From positions 930,001 through 994,000 of the forward strand of contig JBBCIN010000003.1 in the NCBI GenBank assembly GCA_037200885.1: a stretch of DNA of 64,000 nucleotides, given 5' to 3'. Positions 44,837 through 51,599 of this stretch are shown here, piece by piece (positions within the stretch are counted from its first letter, which is position 1; every line of letters begins with the position of its first letter). The notes beneath the pieces were generated by a model. That model did no database searches and was not told the DNA's origin. It saw nothing but the letters and a program-made list of their open reading frames with translations. The position numbers and the translations under genes were made by a program. Source of the stretch: PMG-095 sp037200885 (GTDB lineage Bacteria; Myxococcota_A; Polyangia; Polyangiales; Polyangiaceae).

Positions 44837-44910
44837 GCACCCGTAGCTCAGCTGGATAGAGCATCGGACTACGAATCCGAGGGTCGGAAGTTCGAATCTT
44901 CCCGGGTGCG
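44837..44910 (+). tRNA. tRNA-Arg (anticodon ACG)
   Basis: A complete cloverleaf: acceptor GCACCCG pairs with CGGGTGC, D-arm GCTC..GAGC, anticodon stem TCGGA/TCCGA around the loop CTACGAA with anticodon ACG, variable loop GGGTC, and T-arm GGAAG-TTCGAAT-CTTCC. Discriminator base G. CCA is not encoded. A Rho-independent terminator follows within 15 bases. It reads CGN arginine codons, with A34 normally deaminated to inosine. Confidence 0.97.
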
Positions 44911-44960
44911 CAACGAGACCAAAAGCCAACGAGAGTTGGCTTTTTTGCTTTGGGGTGGAA
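44883..44960. repeat. tRNA-Arg 3' end and terminator, repeat copy 1 (parent)
   Basis: The 3' half of the tRNA T-arm, the acceptor strand (CCCGGGTGCGCAA), the GCCAACGAGAGTTGGC hairpin and the following GCTTTGGGGTGGAAGC segment. Degenerate versions recur at 45951-46032 and 46571-46655. As the only copy inside an intact tRNA, this is presumably the source. Confidence 0.75.
44921..44946 (+). terminator. Rho-independent terminator of tRNA-Arg
   Basis: AAAAGCCAAC and GTTGGCTTTT pair around the loop GAGA, with T continuing to 44946. This is the classic stem plus T-tail, directly after the tRNA. Confidence 0.9.
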
Positions 44961-44987
44961 GCGCAAATCGCGGCGCGTTCGCCGCGC

Positions 44988-45383
44988 TCACGTCCGTGGC
45001 GGCTCGCTGCCCTGCGTCCAAGGTCGTAGGTCTGTCGGTAGCGGGAGCCGCGCGGGAGCATCGCTCCCGTATCCGCACACTTCCAAGCCGCTGAGGACGC
45101 CGCCCCGCTCGAAAACGAAGGCTCCTTGGAGTTCGTCACCCTCGCCAAACAGGTAATCGCCAATGATGCGCAGGCCACCCGCGGGCGGCGGACAACCATC
45201 AATTTCCAGGTGGATGCTCGCACATCCGCAATCGCACCCCGACACGACCCGTGCGCGCGCGAGTTGCTCGATGAACCGACCGTCGCTCGACTCGCGAAGC
45301 ATCCATCCAATCAGCACCCGTTCATCTTCGGTCAACGGGCGCGGCTCCCGGACCTGGGAGAGGGATTCCACCGACCCCTGCAT
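44988..45383 (-). CDS. Uncharacterised 131-residue protein with a Cys cluster
   Basis: A soluble protein with no signal peptide. It has helices at the start (LTEDERVLIGWML; FIEQLARARVVSG), then GCDCGCASIHLEIDG, a cluster of three Cys before a beta strand, and the beta-rich remainder LQGAFVFERGGVLSGLEVCGY. Proteins of this size with a CxCGCxSI motif occur widely as accessory genes in bacteria; I know of no assigned function. It starts 6 bases after the brnA-like stop and therefore reads as the third gene of the toxin-antitoxin operon. It ends about 40 bases before the tRNA terminator, on the opposite strand. Confidence 0.6.
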   Translation of the reverse strand: MQGSVESLSQVREPRPLTEDERVLIGWMLRESSDGRFIEQLARARVVSGCDCGCASIHLEIDGCPPPAGGLRIIGDYLFGEGDELQGAFVFERGGVLSGLEVCGYGSDAPARLPLPTDLRPWTQGSEPPRT

Positions 45384-45389
45384 CGCTAG

Positions 45390-45629
45390 CTAGGCCACCG
45401 ACCGCGAAGTGGTTTCAGCAAGCGATACCAGCAGCCGCAACGCTTCGAGCACGCGCTCCTCAGTGCCGAAATGCTGCCAGAGCTCCTTGTCGAGGAACAC
45501 GGCCTGCTTGAAGTCGCCGCGCAACGCGGCGAGCTTGTTCGGACGGATCGCGCGCGAAAAGTCCACCTCCGGCATTTCTGCGAGCGAAGCCTCGGAAGGT
45601 TCAACCTGGGTCGTCTCGTCGTTGTTCAT
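45390..45629 (-). CDS. brnA: BrnA-type antitoxin
   Basis: A 79-residue protein. After an acidic start, MPEVDFSRAIRPNK is followed by a ribbon-helix-helix-like core (KQAVFLDKELWQHFGTEERVLEALRLLVSLAE), as in CopG/BrnA antitoxins, which dimerise, bind the toxin and repress their own promoter. ATG 45629 has AGAAGGA a few bases upstream and lies inside the 3' end of the toxin gene (29-base overlap), the usual brnT-brnA arrangement. The sequence is divergent from classical BrnA, so the name depends on the partner. Confidence 0.7.
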   Translation of the reverse strand: MNNDETTQVEPSEASLAEMPEVDFSRAIRPNKLAALRGDFKQAVFLDKELWQHFGTEERVLEALRLLVSLAETTSRSVA

Positions 45630-45897
45630 AGGTCCTTCTTTCGGAACGGCTGGCTCGTCTGGCGCTGATGATTCGGACCTTCTCGCCGCGCTCGAGGTGA
45701 ACGACGAACAGGAGCCGCGCCAGGCGCGAGAAGCCCAAGGCGATGAAGCGATCGTTGGCGGTGGGGTCGTCAGTTGCCAGAAAGTATGGATCCAGGAAGA
45801 CCGAGCTGGCTTCTTCGAAAGATACGCCATGCTTCTCGAGATTCGAGCGGGCTTTGTCCTCGTCCCACTCGAAGTCACCGAAGCCAACCGTAGCCAT
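45601..45897 (-). CDS. brnT: BrnT-type ribonuclease toxin
   Basis: A 98-residue protein of the BrnT family, RelE-like ribonucleases that stop translation. The opening FEWDEDKARSNLEKHGVSFE is the family hallmark (FEWDxxKxxxNxxKHGVxF), and the end VRIISARRASRSERRTYEQ carries the RIISAR-A-RER-Y catalytic/RNA-binding signature. Nothing appears truncated. It is followed by an overlapping brnA-like gene and lies between repeat copies 1 and 2 of the tRNA-Arg end, so it may stabilise that insert. Confidence 0.92.
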   Translation of the reverse strand: MATVGFGDFEWDEDKARSNLEKHGVSFEEASSVFLDPYFLATDDPTANDRFIALGFSRLARLLFVVHLERGEKVRIISARRASRSERRTYEQRRDDPG

Positions 45898-45950
45898 TTC
45901 GATAGTTTAAGCGATCATCGAGCCGTCGGCGAGCGCCCGCTCAGCCAGCC

Positions 45951-46032
45951 ATCGAAGTTCTAAATTCTTCTGCCCGGGTGCGCAAACGATGAAAGGCCAA
46001 CGAGAGTTGGCCTTTTTGCGTTGGGATGGAAG
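45951..46032. repeat. tRNA-Arg 3' end and terminator, repeat copy 2
   Basis: ATCGAAGTTCTAAATTCTTC is a degenerate T-arm. Then come CCCGGGTGCGCAAA, an altered spacer, the hairpin GGCCAACGAGAGTTGGCC with T-tail, and GCGTTGGGATGGAAG. The acceptor strand matches the tRNA exactly while the T-loop carries insertions. No 5' half of a tRNA is present. Confidence 0.75.
45992..46017 (+). terminator. Duplicated terminator hairpin (copy 2)
   Basis: AAGGCCAAC and GTTGGCCTT around GAGA, then T to 46017. Compared with copy 1, one G-C pair has been gained by a compensating pair of changes (AAGCC to AGGCC and the matching side), which suggests selection for the hairpin. Confidence 0.75.
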
Positions 46033-46314
46033 TTGAAGAAGATAGTTACCCGGATTGGCCGGACAAGGGCCTCCCTGCCGCTCCGAGGAGGAAACCTGAG
46101 TTCGAATTCGAACAACGAATTCCGCGCGTGAAGGCGGAGTTGTTGATGGTCACGAGCCCCATCACAATTCGGCAAAGCCTTCGGCGTCCGAGTTCGGAAC
46201 ACTGCACGCAGCGAGGTGCGATGCGGAGCCGCGATCGCCCCTCTGATCAGGCGCCGCCTTGGCGCGCTCAGCAGGTCGGTGACCCAAGGGCCGCGTTGAT
46301 TGTAGGCCTGCGGG
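46033..46314. other. Stretch without a supported gene between repeat copy 2 and the kelch remnant
   Basis: About 280 bases. Frames are open on both strands but none has the codon bias or pattern of a protein. It is probably decayed DNA. Confidence 0.4.
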
Positions 46315-46569
46315 TTAGGGCGTGGGCAACGCGACTGCGGCCTCCGAGACTGGGATCAGCTCGGGCCCAGGTGGGTCGCATCCAGGAACATCGTGGCAAG
46401 GGTTCGGCGGCGTCGCACCAGCCCGATAGCCACCGATCGCGAACCAGGACGTGCCGGTCCAAATGATGTTCGGGTACATGGGAGCATCCGTGCGCTTGGG
46501 CGGCCCGGGATCGGGTTGAGCCGCCTGCCAGGCGTCTAGCCCAGGATCATAGAGATAGTCGGTGCTCAT
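46315..46569 (-). pseudogene. Kelch-repeat protein remnant
   Basis: About 84 residues: YLYDPGLDAWQAAQP, then a gap and NIIWTGTSWFAIGGYR. The YDPxxDxW and WTGxxWxxxGG pieces are the two halves of a kelch beta-propeller blade. A full propeller needs five to seven blades; only one is here, followed by a Pro-rich end. It starts (ATG 46569) just inside repeat copy 3, so it looks like a fragment captured between copies 2 and 3. Confidence 0.55.
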
Positions 46570-46570
46570 G

Positions 46571-46655
46571 ATCGAAGTTCTATATTCGTCTGCCTGGGTG
46601 CGCAAAAGAGATCAAGGCCAACGAGAGTTGGCCTTTTGCTTTGGGGCGAAAGCGC
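46571..46655. repeat. tRNA-Arg 3' end and terminator, repeat copy 3
   Basis: ATCGAAGTTCTATATTCGTC then TGCCTGGGTGCGCAAA, a variable spacer, hairpin GGCCAACGAGAGTTGGCC, then GCTTTGGGGCGAAAGCGC. It is closer to copy 2 in the degenerate T-arm, yet closer to copy 1 after the hairpin. Confidence 0.75.
46614..46637 (+). terminator. Duplicated terminator hairpin (copy 3)
   Basis: AAGGCCAAC and GTTGGCCTT around GAGA with a short T-run. Same stem as copy 2. Confidence 0.7.
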
Positions 46656-46770
46656 TACGGCTCGGCGGAGTGCGGCGACACGGATGATCTCGTTCGCGAC
46701 AAAGCGTTGATCACGCTCGGTTGGTTTGTTTCTCGCGAAACTCCGGCGCGCGGCTGACCGACGAGGTGCC

Positions 46771-47583
46771 ATGCCAAATCCTGTTGGTACCAAGTCAGCC
46801 ATACCAGAACCCACTCCGGGCGAGCCATCCGACTCGGGGCATGTGGCTCCCCCTCCGAGTGCCAAACCTCTGCCAACGCCCCCCGTCGCTCAACCATTGG
46901 GCACGCGCACGCTCGTCGAGCGATTCGCCGTGGGAACGACAGGCGGCCCGGTTGGTCTCACGAACAAGCCAGCCGCTTGGTACGTTGAAAAGGCGGTCGC
47001 GGAGCTCGATTGTCGGACCCTGCCACCGGCATTGGCGTTGCGCGCCGCCGAGTGGGGTTACATGCAGAGCGGCGGGCTGGCGCAAGAAATGCTCGATCAT
47101 TTCTTGTCAGGATCATCCGCGCCGGTTCGCGTTGACCTGCCCGCCGAGCTGGAGCGCAATCCACAGTTGCGCGAGTACGTTGCAAGTCGCATCGAGTCGG
47201 AAATTGCCGAGCGCGTCGCGAATGGCGAATCCCCCGTCGACATCGGCGGTTCTATCTGGGTACCGCAAAGCGCCTACGGGCCAAGCGACGCCGGGAAGGA
47301 CCAGCAACTGGCGCTCGGCGGCACGTACTTCGAGTTTCAGGTGATCGGAAGCTCGCTCGACGGCGGGCTCGAGCTCGAGTTGAACGTGGCGGATCATTAT
47401 TTCTGGAGTCCCTCGGACAAGTCTCGCTCCACGCAGTGCCTGCATGTTGCGGGATCCACTCTCGTCGCTGCCGGATTCGCGAACGAGTTTGTTCAACTTG
47501 GGGAGGGCCAGATGACGGTTGCGGATCCGATTCGCACTCAACCAATGGATCCCAGCGAGGGGCCTCCCGGTGGCTCCCGCTAA
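46771..47583 (+). CDS. Uncharacterised protein, possible toxin-like C-terminal domain
   Basis: A 270-residue protein. ATG 46771 has GAGGT a few bases upstream. A Pro-rich N-terminal 60 residues without signal peptide lead into a helical region (WYVEKAVAELDCRTLPPALA) and a C-terminal beta-rich domain (DQQLALGGTYFEFQVIGSSL, then ELELNVADHYFWSPSD). The DxYxxxPS spacing vaguely recalls lipid II-degrading colicin M-type domains, but the second catalytic Asp and the His-Arg pair are not evident. The following gene encodes a small multi-helix membrane protein that overlaps it, as toxin/immunity pairs often do. This is a weak inference; the protein could be something else. Confidence 0.4.
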   Translation: MPNPVGTKSAIPEPTPGEPSDSGHVAPPPSAKPLPTPPVAQPLGTRTLVERFAVGTTGGPVGLTNKPAAWYVEKAVAELDCRTLPPALALRAAEWGYMQSGGLAQEMLDHFLSGSSAPVRVDLPAELERNPQLREYVASRIESEIAERVANGESPVDIGGSIWVPQSAYGPSDAGKDQQLALGGTYFEFQVIGSSLDGGLELELNVADHYFWSPSDKSRSTQCLHVAGSTLVAAGFANEFVQLGEGQMTVADPIRTQPMDPSEGPPGGSR

Positions 47584-47902
47584 TGGGATACGGTGGGGAC
47601 ACTGGCTCGCGAGCTTGGTCTTGTTTGCCGTGTATTGGCCTTCGAACCTGTTCACGCCATTTCTGGTCTTGGACTTGTTCGAGCACCTAGCGGAGCTCAC
47701 GTCTCCCGGGTTCGTGCTCGCTGCGTTGATCTCCTGCGCCTTCGTCAACGCTGGCCTCCTGCTGGCGATCCTTGGGGCGCGCCGTCTGAAGCCGCCATTG
47801 CTCATGGCGTTGCGGATTCTTCTGCTCGTCTATGCGTTACCCCATATGCTTTTGGTTGGCGTTTTGGCGCCAATGTCCATGCCCGGTGCCTGGATCCCTT
47901 GA
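47570..47902 (+). CDS. Small integral membrane protein, possible immunity partner
   Basis: A 110-residue protein with three to four hydrophobic helices (LASLVLFAVYW; FVLAALISCAFVNAGLLLAIL; LLMALRILLLVYALPHMLLV) and little else. GTG 47570 lies about eight bases after AGGGG and overlaps the end of the upstream gene by 14 bases; a longer frame begins at 47519. The overlap indicates coupling. I recognise no family. An inner-membrane immunity protein for the upstream product is possible. Confidence 0.45.
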   Translation: MAPANGIRWGHWLASLVLFAVYWPSNLFTPFLVLDLFEHLAELTSPGFVLAALISCAFVNAGLLLAILGARRLKPPLLMALRILLLVYALPHMLLVGVLAPMSMPGAWIP

Positions 47903-48143
47903 CGCCAACAGGCGCTCCACGCGCAGGCTGCTGTCATGACCGGCCCTTGGTTTCGCGGAGCCACTTGCTGCGCAACGAAAATCCGAAAATGACTATTTGG
48001 CGGATTGCAACGCGCACCAACGTTGCTCGCCCCCGTTGCTCGCATGCACTCAACGAGACTGCATGTTACCAACTGGATACAGTAGATCGCGGTTGCGCTC
48101 TGATCTCAGCAGGGCAACGCTCTTCGCGAAGGGGTACGTACGA
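47903..48143. other. Stretch without a supported gene
   Basis: About 240 bases after the membrane protein gene with no convincing frame. The promoter of the broken lipoprotein gene would lie here. GAAGGGG at 48128-48134 is a fair ribosome site for ATG 48144. Confidence 0.35.
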
Positions 48144-48482
48144 ATGAAGGGCCGAAATTGGTGCGTGTCGTTCGCGCTCTAGGGACTGCTGACGGGCTGC
48201 GGGGTGCACGACGATTCGGATTCCGAGCCGCTGTGTCACAGAGTCGCTAGGATCGGCGCAAGGCCGCAAGGGGTCAATCGCTATTCTGTTACCGTCGCCA
48301 GAGACGGTAGTATCAGTGCGCCGGTGGCAGTCCCTGGCGTGTGTGCGAACGGTTTGGTCGGTCTCGCTCGATCGTCGAACACGGCGCTACTCACGGACGC
48401 GTGCGGCGCGGGGGTATTGGTCGATTTCACCGGCCAGGCATGGTGCATTCAGCCTCCCTCGCTTCGTTCCAAAGCGACGTGA
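48144..48482 (+). pseudogene. Lipoprotein gene with an in-frame amber codon in the signal peptide
   Basis: ATG 48144 reads MKGRNWCVSFAL, then TAG at 48180-48182, and continues in the same frame GLLTGCGVHDDSDSEPLC and on to the stop at 48480-48482. Ignoring the TAG, the gene encodes about 112 residues with a normal lipobox (LLTGC) and a mature domain with several Cys (VPGVCANG, LLTDACGAG, QAWCIQ). The fit of the lipobox on the far side of the stop makes a recent nonsense mutation, or a sequencing error, the likely explanation. Confidence 0.65.
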
Positions 48483-48488
48483 GCTAGC

Positions 48489-49235
48489 TCAGATCCGGCC
48501 CTCGACCTGAAGGCCAAACAGGCTCCACTCGCGCTCTGCCTGCCCCAGGCGCGCGTGCACGCCGATCGCGAAATGCGGGAGCACCACGTTAGCGCCCAGT
48601 TGCCCCTGTACTCCCCAGCGCGGCTCGGGCCCGCGCTCGTACTCGTTGCTCTGGACACCGACGATGCCCAGCGCGCCGATCTGGAGGAACGGATCGAACC
48701 AGGTGTCGAACAGAGGGTGCCACGAGCTGTTCAGCTCGACCGCCTGCAGCTGGAATGGCGGATATCCCTCGTTGTTCGAGGCGGTCAGGTTGAAGTAGGC
48801 CAGCCCGACTCCGAGCCACGGCAGTACCTGAACTCGGGCGTGGAGCTCCTGGATGCCGCCCAGCTCGGTGCCCCACCCCGGATCGCCCATTGCCAGGGCA
48901 GCGCCAAGCGCGACACGATATGCGTACGAATTTTCGGGGTGGTCAGCGCGTTCATCGAGCCGCGTGCCTCGGTCGAGCGACACTGTGGATTCCGCAGATC
49001 CGCGCGCCGCGGCGGGCGGACCGATCAAGCTGACCCCCGGCGTCACCTCGGCGGCGAGCGGCGCTGCGGGCGGAAGTGCCCACGCCGTATGTGAAGCGGT
49101 GACCACGGTGATGCTGAGGAGCCACACTCGAGCGCAGCCATGCGCCAAATTTTCGAACAGCCGAGTGCAAAGCAGAGCCATGACGGCCTTCAGAGCAGCA
49201 TTCGTGCCGGTCAGCGATCGAGGTTCCAAGTTCAT
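48489..49235 (-). CDS. Outer-membrane beta-barrel-like exported protein
   Basis: A 248-residue protein with a signal sequence (ARVWLLSITVVTASHTAWA) and a mature part of alternating strands and Gly/aromatic residues (VQVLPWLGVGLAYFNL; DTWFDPFLQIGALGIVGV; WGVQGQLGANVVLPHFAIGV). It ends in a strand EWSLFGLQVEGRI. This pattern fits a small outer-membrane barrel. The start may be ATG 49235 or an internal ATG 18 codons on (MALLCTRL). The 3' end is 6 bases from the stop of the convergent broken lipoprotein gene. Confidence 0.6.
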   Translation of the reverse strand: MNLEPRSLTGTNAALKAVMALLCTRLFENLAHGCARVWLLSITVVTASHTAWALPPAAPLAAEVTPGVSLIGPPAAARGSAESTVSLDRGTRLDERADHPENSYAYRVALGAALAMGDPGWGTELGGIQELHARVQVLPWLGVGLAYFNLTASNNEGYPPFQLQAVELNSSWHPLFDTWFDPFLQIGALGIVGVQSNEYERGPEPRWGVQGQLGANVVLPHFAIGVHARLGQAEREWSLFGLQVEGRI

Positions 49236-49253
49236 CCACCGGGGTGGAGCTAG

Positions 49254-49783
49254 TCACGCATGCGGCGACGAGACCAAATCCAAGTCGATCAGCGCCAGTT
49301 CAGCTTCCTGCGGGTCACGCCAGGCACTGCGGCGCGGTGAGAGATACGCCCGCGCTGGGCCATCCAACTGTGGCGCGCATCGGCGAGGACGAATCGGCCC
49401 GGGTTGAGCATCCACTGCGTCTCCAACCGACAGCTTACCCTCGGCGAGCTGCCATCGGCGAGGTGTGAGGGGAGCGAAGCCGTGCACGTTGCGGCCTTGC
49501 CAGTCCCGGCCGCCTTGGAAGCGCCCGCCCTCTGGGCGCCATTGCACCGCGGTCCACAAATATCCCGGGAGCCCTTGCAACGGCCATCGCTCGCTCGAGG
49601 CAACCGTGTCCACCACGCTCAGCGAGCCGTTCGCCTCGTGCGCTACCCAGATCTGGGCGCCACAGAGCGACCAGCTCTGCTTGATTGCTCGCGGCCCACC
49701 CCGGCCTTCCGCCGCTCTGCCGCTCGCCGTACCGTTCCACGACCGCGCAAGGCCGCGCATCCAAGTACGAGCAACGTTTTCAC
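49254..49783 (-). pseudogene. Frameshifted lipoprotein gene
   Basis: GTG 49783 begins MKTLLVLGCAAL, a lipoprotein-type start, but this frame ends at 49643 in Arg-rich nonsense. The next frame reads on plausibly (IWVAHEANGSLSVVDTVAS, then LPGYLWTAVQWRPEGGRF), and near 49420 a third frame becomes more protein-like (WMLNPGRFVLADARHSWMAQ). At least two frameshifts would be needed to join them. VAHEANGSLSVVDT is reminiscent of a beta-propeller strand. The gene appears decayed. Confidence 0.45.
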
Positions 49784-49836
49784 ATTATCCCGCGGGACAC
49801 TAGCCAACTCCACTCCGGGCACATCACCCGCGGCGC

Positions 49837-51543
49837 TCACTCCGTGACGGTATCGATTTGTAGCGTGGCCTCACCGTTGCTCGGAAGGCTGCCTGTTCTG
49901 GGCGTACCATCGACTGAAGTGGTGGCGTCGACCAACACGCCCACCGACGTCACTTGCGTGGTATCGAAGTCGGGATCCAGCACCGTGCCGAGGTCCCACG
50001 CGAGCGACGTCCACTGCGCGGGAGCGACGGAATCGAGATTGATGGCGGGTCCTTGCGAGCATAGGAACTTCGTGCCCGCGCAGCCGTACAGTGACACGCT
50101 GGCGCCGTTCAGCATGCCTGATTCGAGCCGGACGCGAGCGTGCAAGGTCTTACCTTTCAGGTCGTCCGCCACCTGGGCTTCGGCAATCAGGTATTGGTCA
50201 GTTGCCGAGATGGTCACGCGTAGCTCGAGCGAACCGGCTGTGGGATCGCCCTCGCTGCCATCGAAGGTCAGTGTCGCCGGAGTGGCACCGGGCGGTGTTT
50301 TTTCGGCAAGATTGGTATAATTCGGATCCTGATAATCATTCAGCGACCAGAGCTCGGCGCTGCTGTCGAAGGTATAGCTCAGCGGGACTGGCGCTTCCGG
50401 CCCGACCGAGGGATGCGGACCCCCATAGCCGAGTAACGCAGTCTGGATCAGAACTCCGAGGGATGATGATGGAGTGCCGGACCAATCATCGATCAACGCC
50501 GGGTAAGTGCAACCGCCCGGATACCAACCCCAAGCGGTCCATCCAGCTTGGTGCACGTCGGCGTATTGGATCACTGCGGAGGTGTAGTCAGTCGAACAGC
50601 TCGGATCCTTCAAGTTGCCGAACTCGGTCGCGATCACTGGATCGGTCGCGGTCAAGAATCCCCAAGAGCGATCCCACGTTGCAGGCTGGCGTTGCGCGGT
50701 GTTGTAGGGATGCGTGGCGTAGGCGATGTTGTAACCAGTGATTCGGTTCGCGGGGACACCCGACAGATCGTAGGCCCAATCCAGACCGCCAATCAGCACC
50801 AGGTTGTTTGCGCCCGCCGCGCGCACGGTCTCGTAAAGTTGCTGCATGCCGACCGCGTGATAGCCATCGCTGATGACGCCTCCGGCTTTCCAGACCGCCC
50901 AGCTCACGTCGTGCGGCTCGTTGTAGAGCTCGAACAGCACCCGACCGTCGTCGCGGTAGCGGGCCGCGACTTGCGACCAAAATGGAATCGAATTGTCGTC
51001 GGCCATTTTCTGCTGGCAGTTCGTCGATGTACAACTGCCCAGGACGCCCGCATCGGACCAGTGTAAATCCAAGATCACGTCCATGCCCGCGGCTTCGGCC
51101 CAGCTGACCGCGCGATCGACGACGCTGGCGTAGTTTGGATCGAATTGCGACGAGCCTTCGAGCCAGAAGTCTTGATTGAGTCCCATGCGCACGACGTTGG
51201 CGCCCCAGGACGCCATCAGCAAAAAGTCGCGCGCGGTAAGGTGATCCCCCGCGCGCGCATACTCCAGCGACGGGCGGTTTACGCCATGGAACAGCTGCGC
51301 TTGGCCGTCGGCCGTGCACACGGTGTTGCCGTTGACGTAGTAGCTACCGGGCGCAGTTGGCGGTCGCGTAGCAACGTCACAACCCGTCGGCCGCGAGTCG
51401 ACCGCGGTGTGGCCGCCCGCGCCGGGCGCGTCGACCGAGACGCGATCACCCGGATCGCAGGCGACGACCAGGAGCAGCGGGAGCAGCAGCCAGGCGGATC
51501 GGGCTGAATTCGGTTGGAACACCTGCTGGGCAATATCGCGCAC
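49837..51543 (-). CDS. Glycoside hydrolase family 5 lipoprotein with C-terminal carbohydrate-binding-like domain
   Basis: A 568-residue exported glycosidase, probably an endo-beta-glucanase (cellulase). Signal peptide LLLPLLLVVAC with lipidation Cys about 29. The GH5 barrel runs from FHGVNRPSLEYA through NVVRMGLNQDFW and VILDLHWSD. The acid/base Glu is in FELYNEPHD, HPY is in YATHPYN, and the nucleophile Glu is in VIATEFGN. After a linker the last 170 residues form a jelly-roll-like beta domain (LSYTFDSSAELWSL.., ASVSLYGCAGTKFL). The start is GTG 51543. An AraC regulator gene 56 bases upstream in the same direction may control it. Confidence 0.9.
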   Translation of the reverse strand: MRDIAQQVFQPNSARSAWLLLPLLLVVACDPGDRVSVDAPGAGGHTAVDSRPTGCDVATRPPTAPGSYYVNGNTVCTADGQAQLFHGVNRPSLEYARAGDHLTARDFLLMASWGANVVRMGLNQDFWLEGSSQFDPNYASVVDRAVSWAEAAGMDVILDLHWSDAGVLGSCTSTNCQQKMADDNSIPFWSQVAARYRDDGRVLFELYNEPHDVSWAVWKAGGVISDGYHAVGMQQLYETVRAAGANNLVLIGGLDWAYDLSGVPANRITGYNIAYATHPYNTAQRQPATWDRSWGFLTATDPVIATEFGNLKDPSCSTDYTSAVIQYADVHQAGWTAWGWYPGGCTYPALIDDWSGTPSSSLGVLIQTALLGYGGPHPSVGPEAPVPLSYTFDSSAELWSLNDYQDPNYTNLAEKTPPGATPATLTFDGSEGDPTAGSLELRVTISATDQYLIAEAQVADDLKGKTLHARVRLESGMLNGASVSLYGCAGTKFLCSQGPAINLDSVAPAQWTSLAWDLGTVLDPDFDTTQVTSVGVLVDATTSVDGTPRTGSLPSNGEATLQIDTVTE

Positions 51544-51599
51544 GCAATCATCGATCTTCGCATTTCCTGAACTCGCGGCCGTGGGCGAGCCGAACCGAA

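Noticed and set aside
44756..45310. A 184-codon minus-strand frame across tRNA-Arg
   Set aside because: It reads through the tRNA and its terminator and is antisense to both; a spurious frame often mis-annotated near tRNAs.
46026..46466. A 146-codon plus-strand frame between repeat copies 2 and 3
   Set aside because: No protein-like pattern; it is partly antisense to the kelch remnant.
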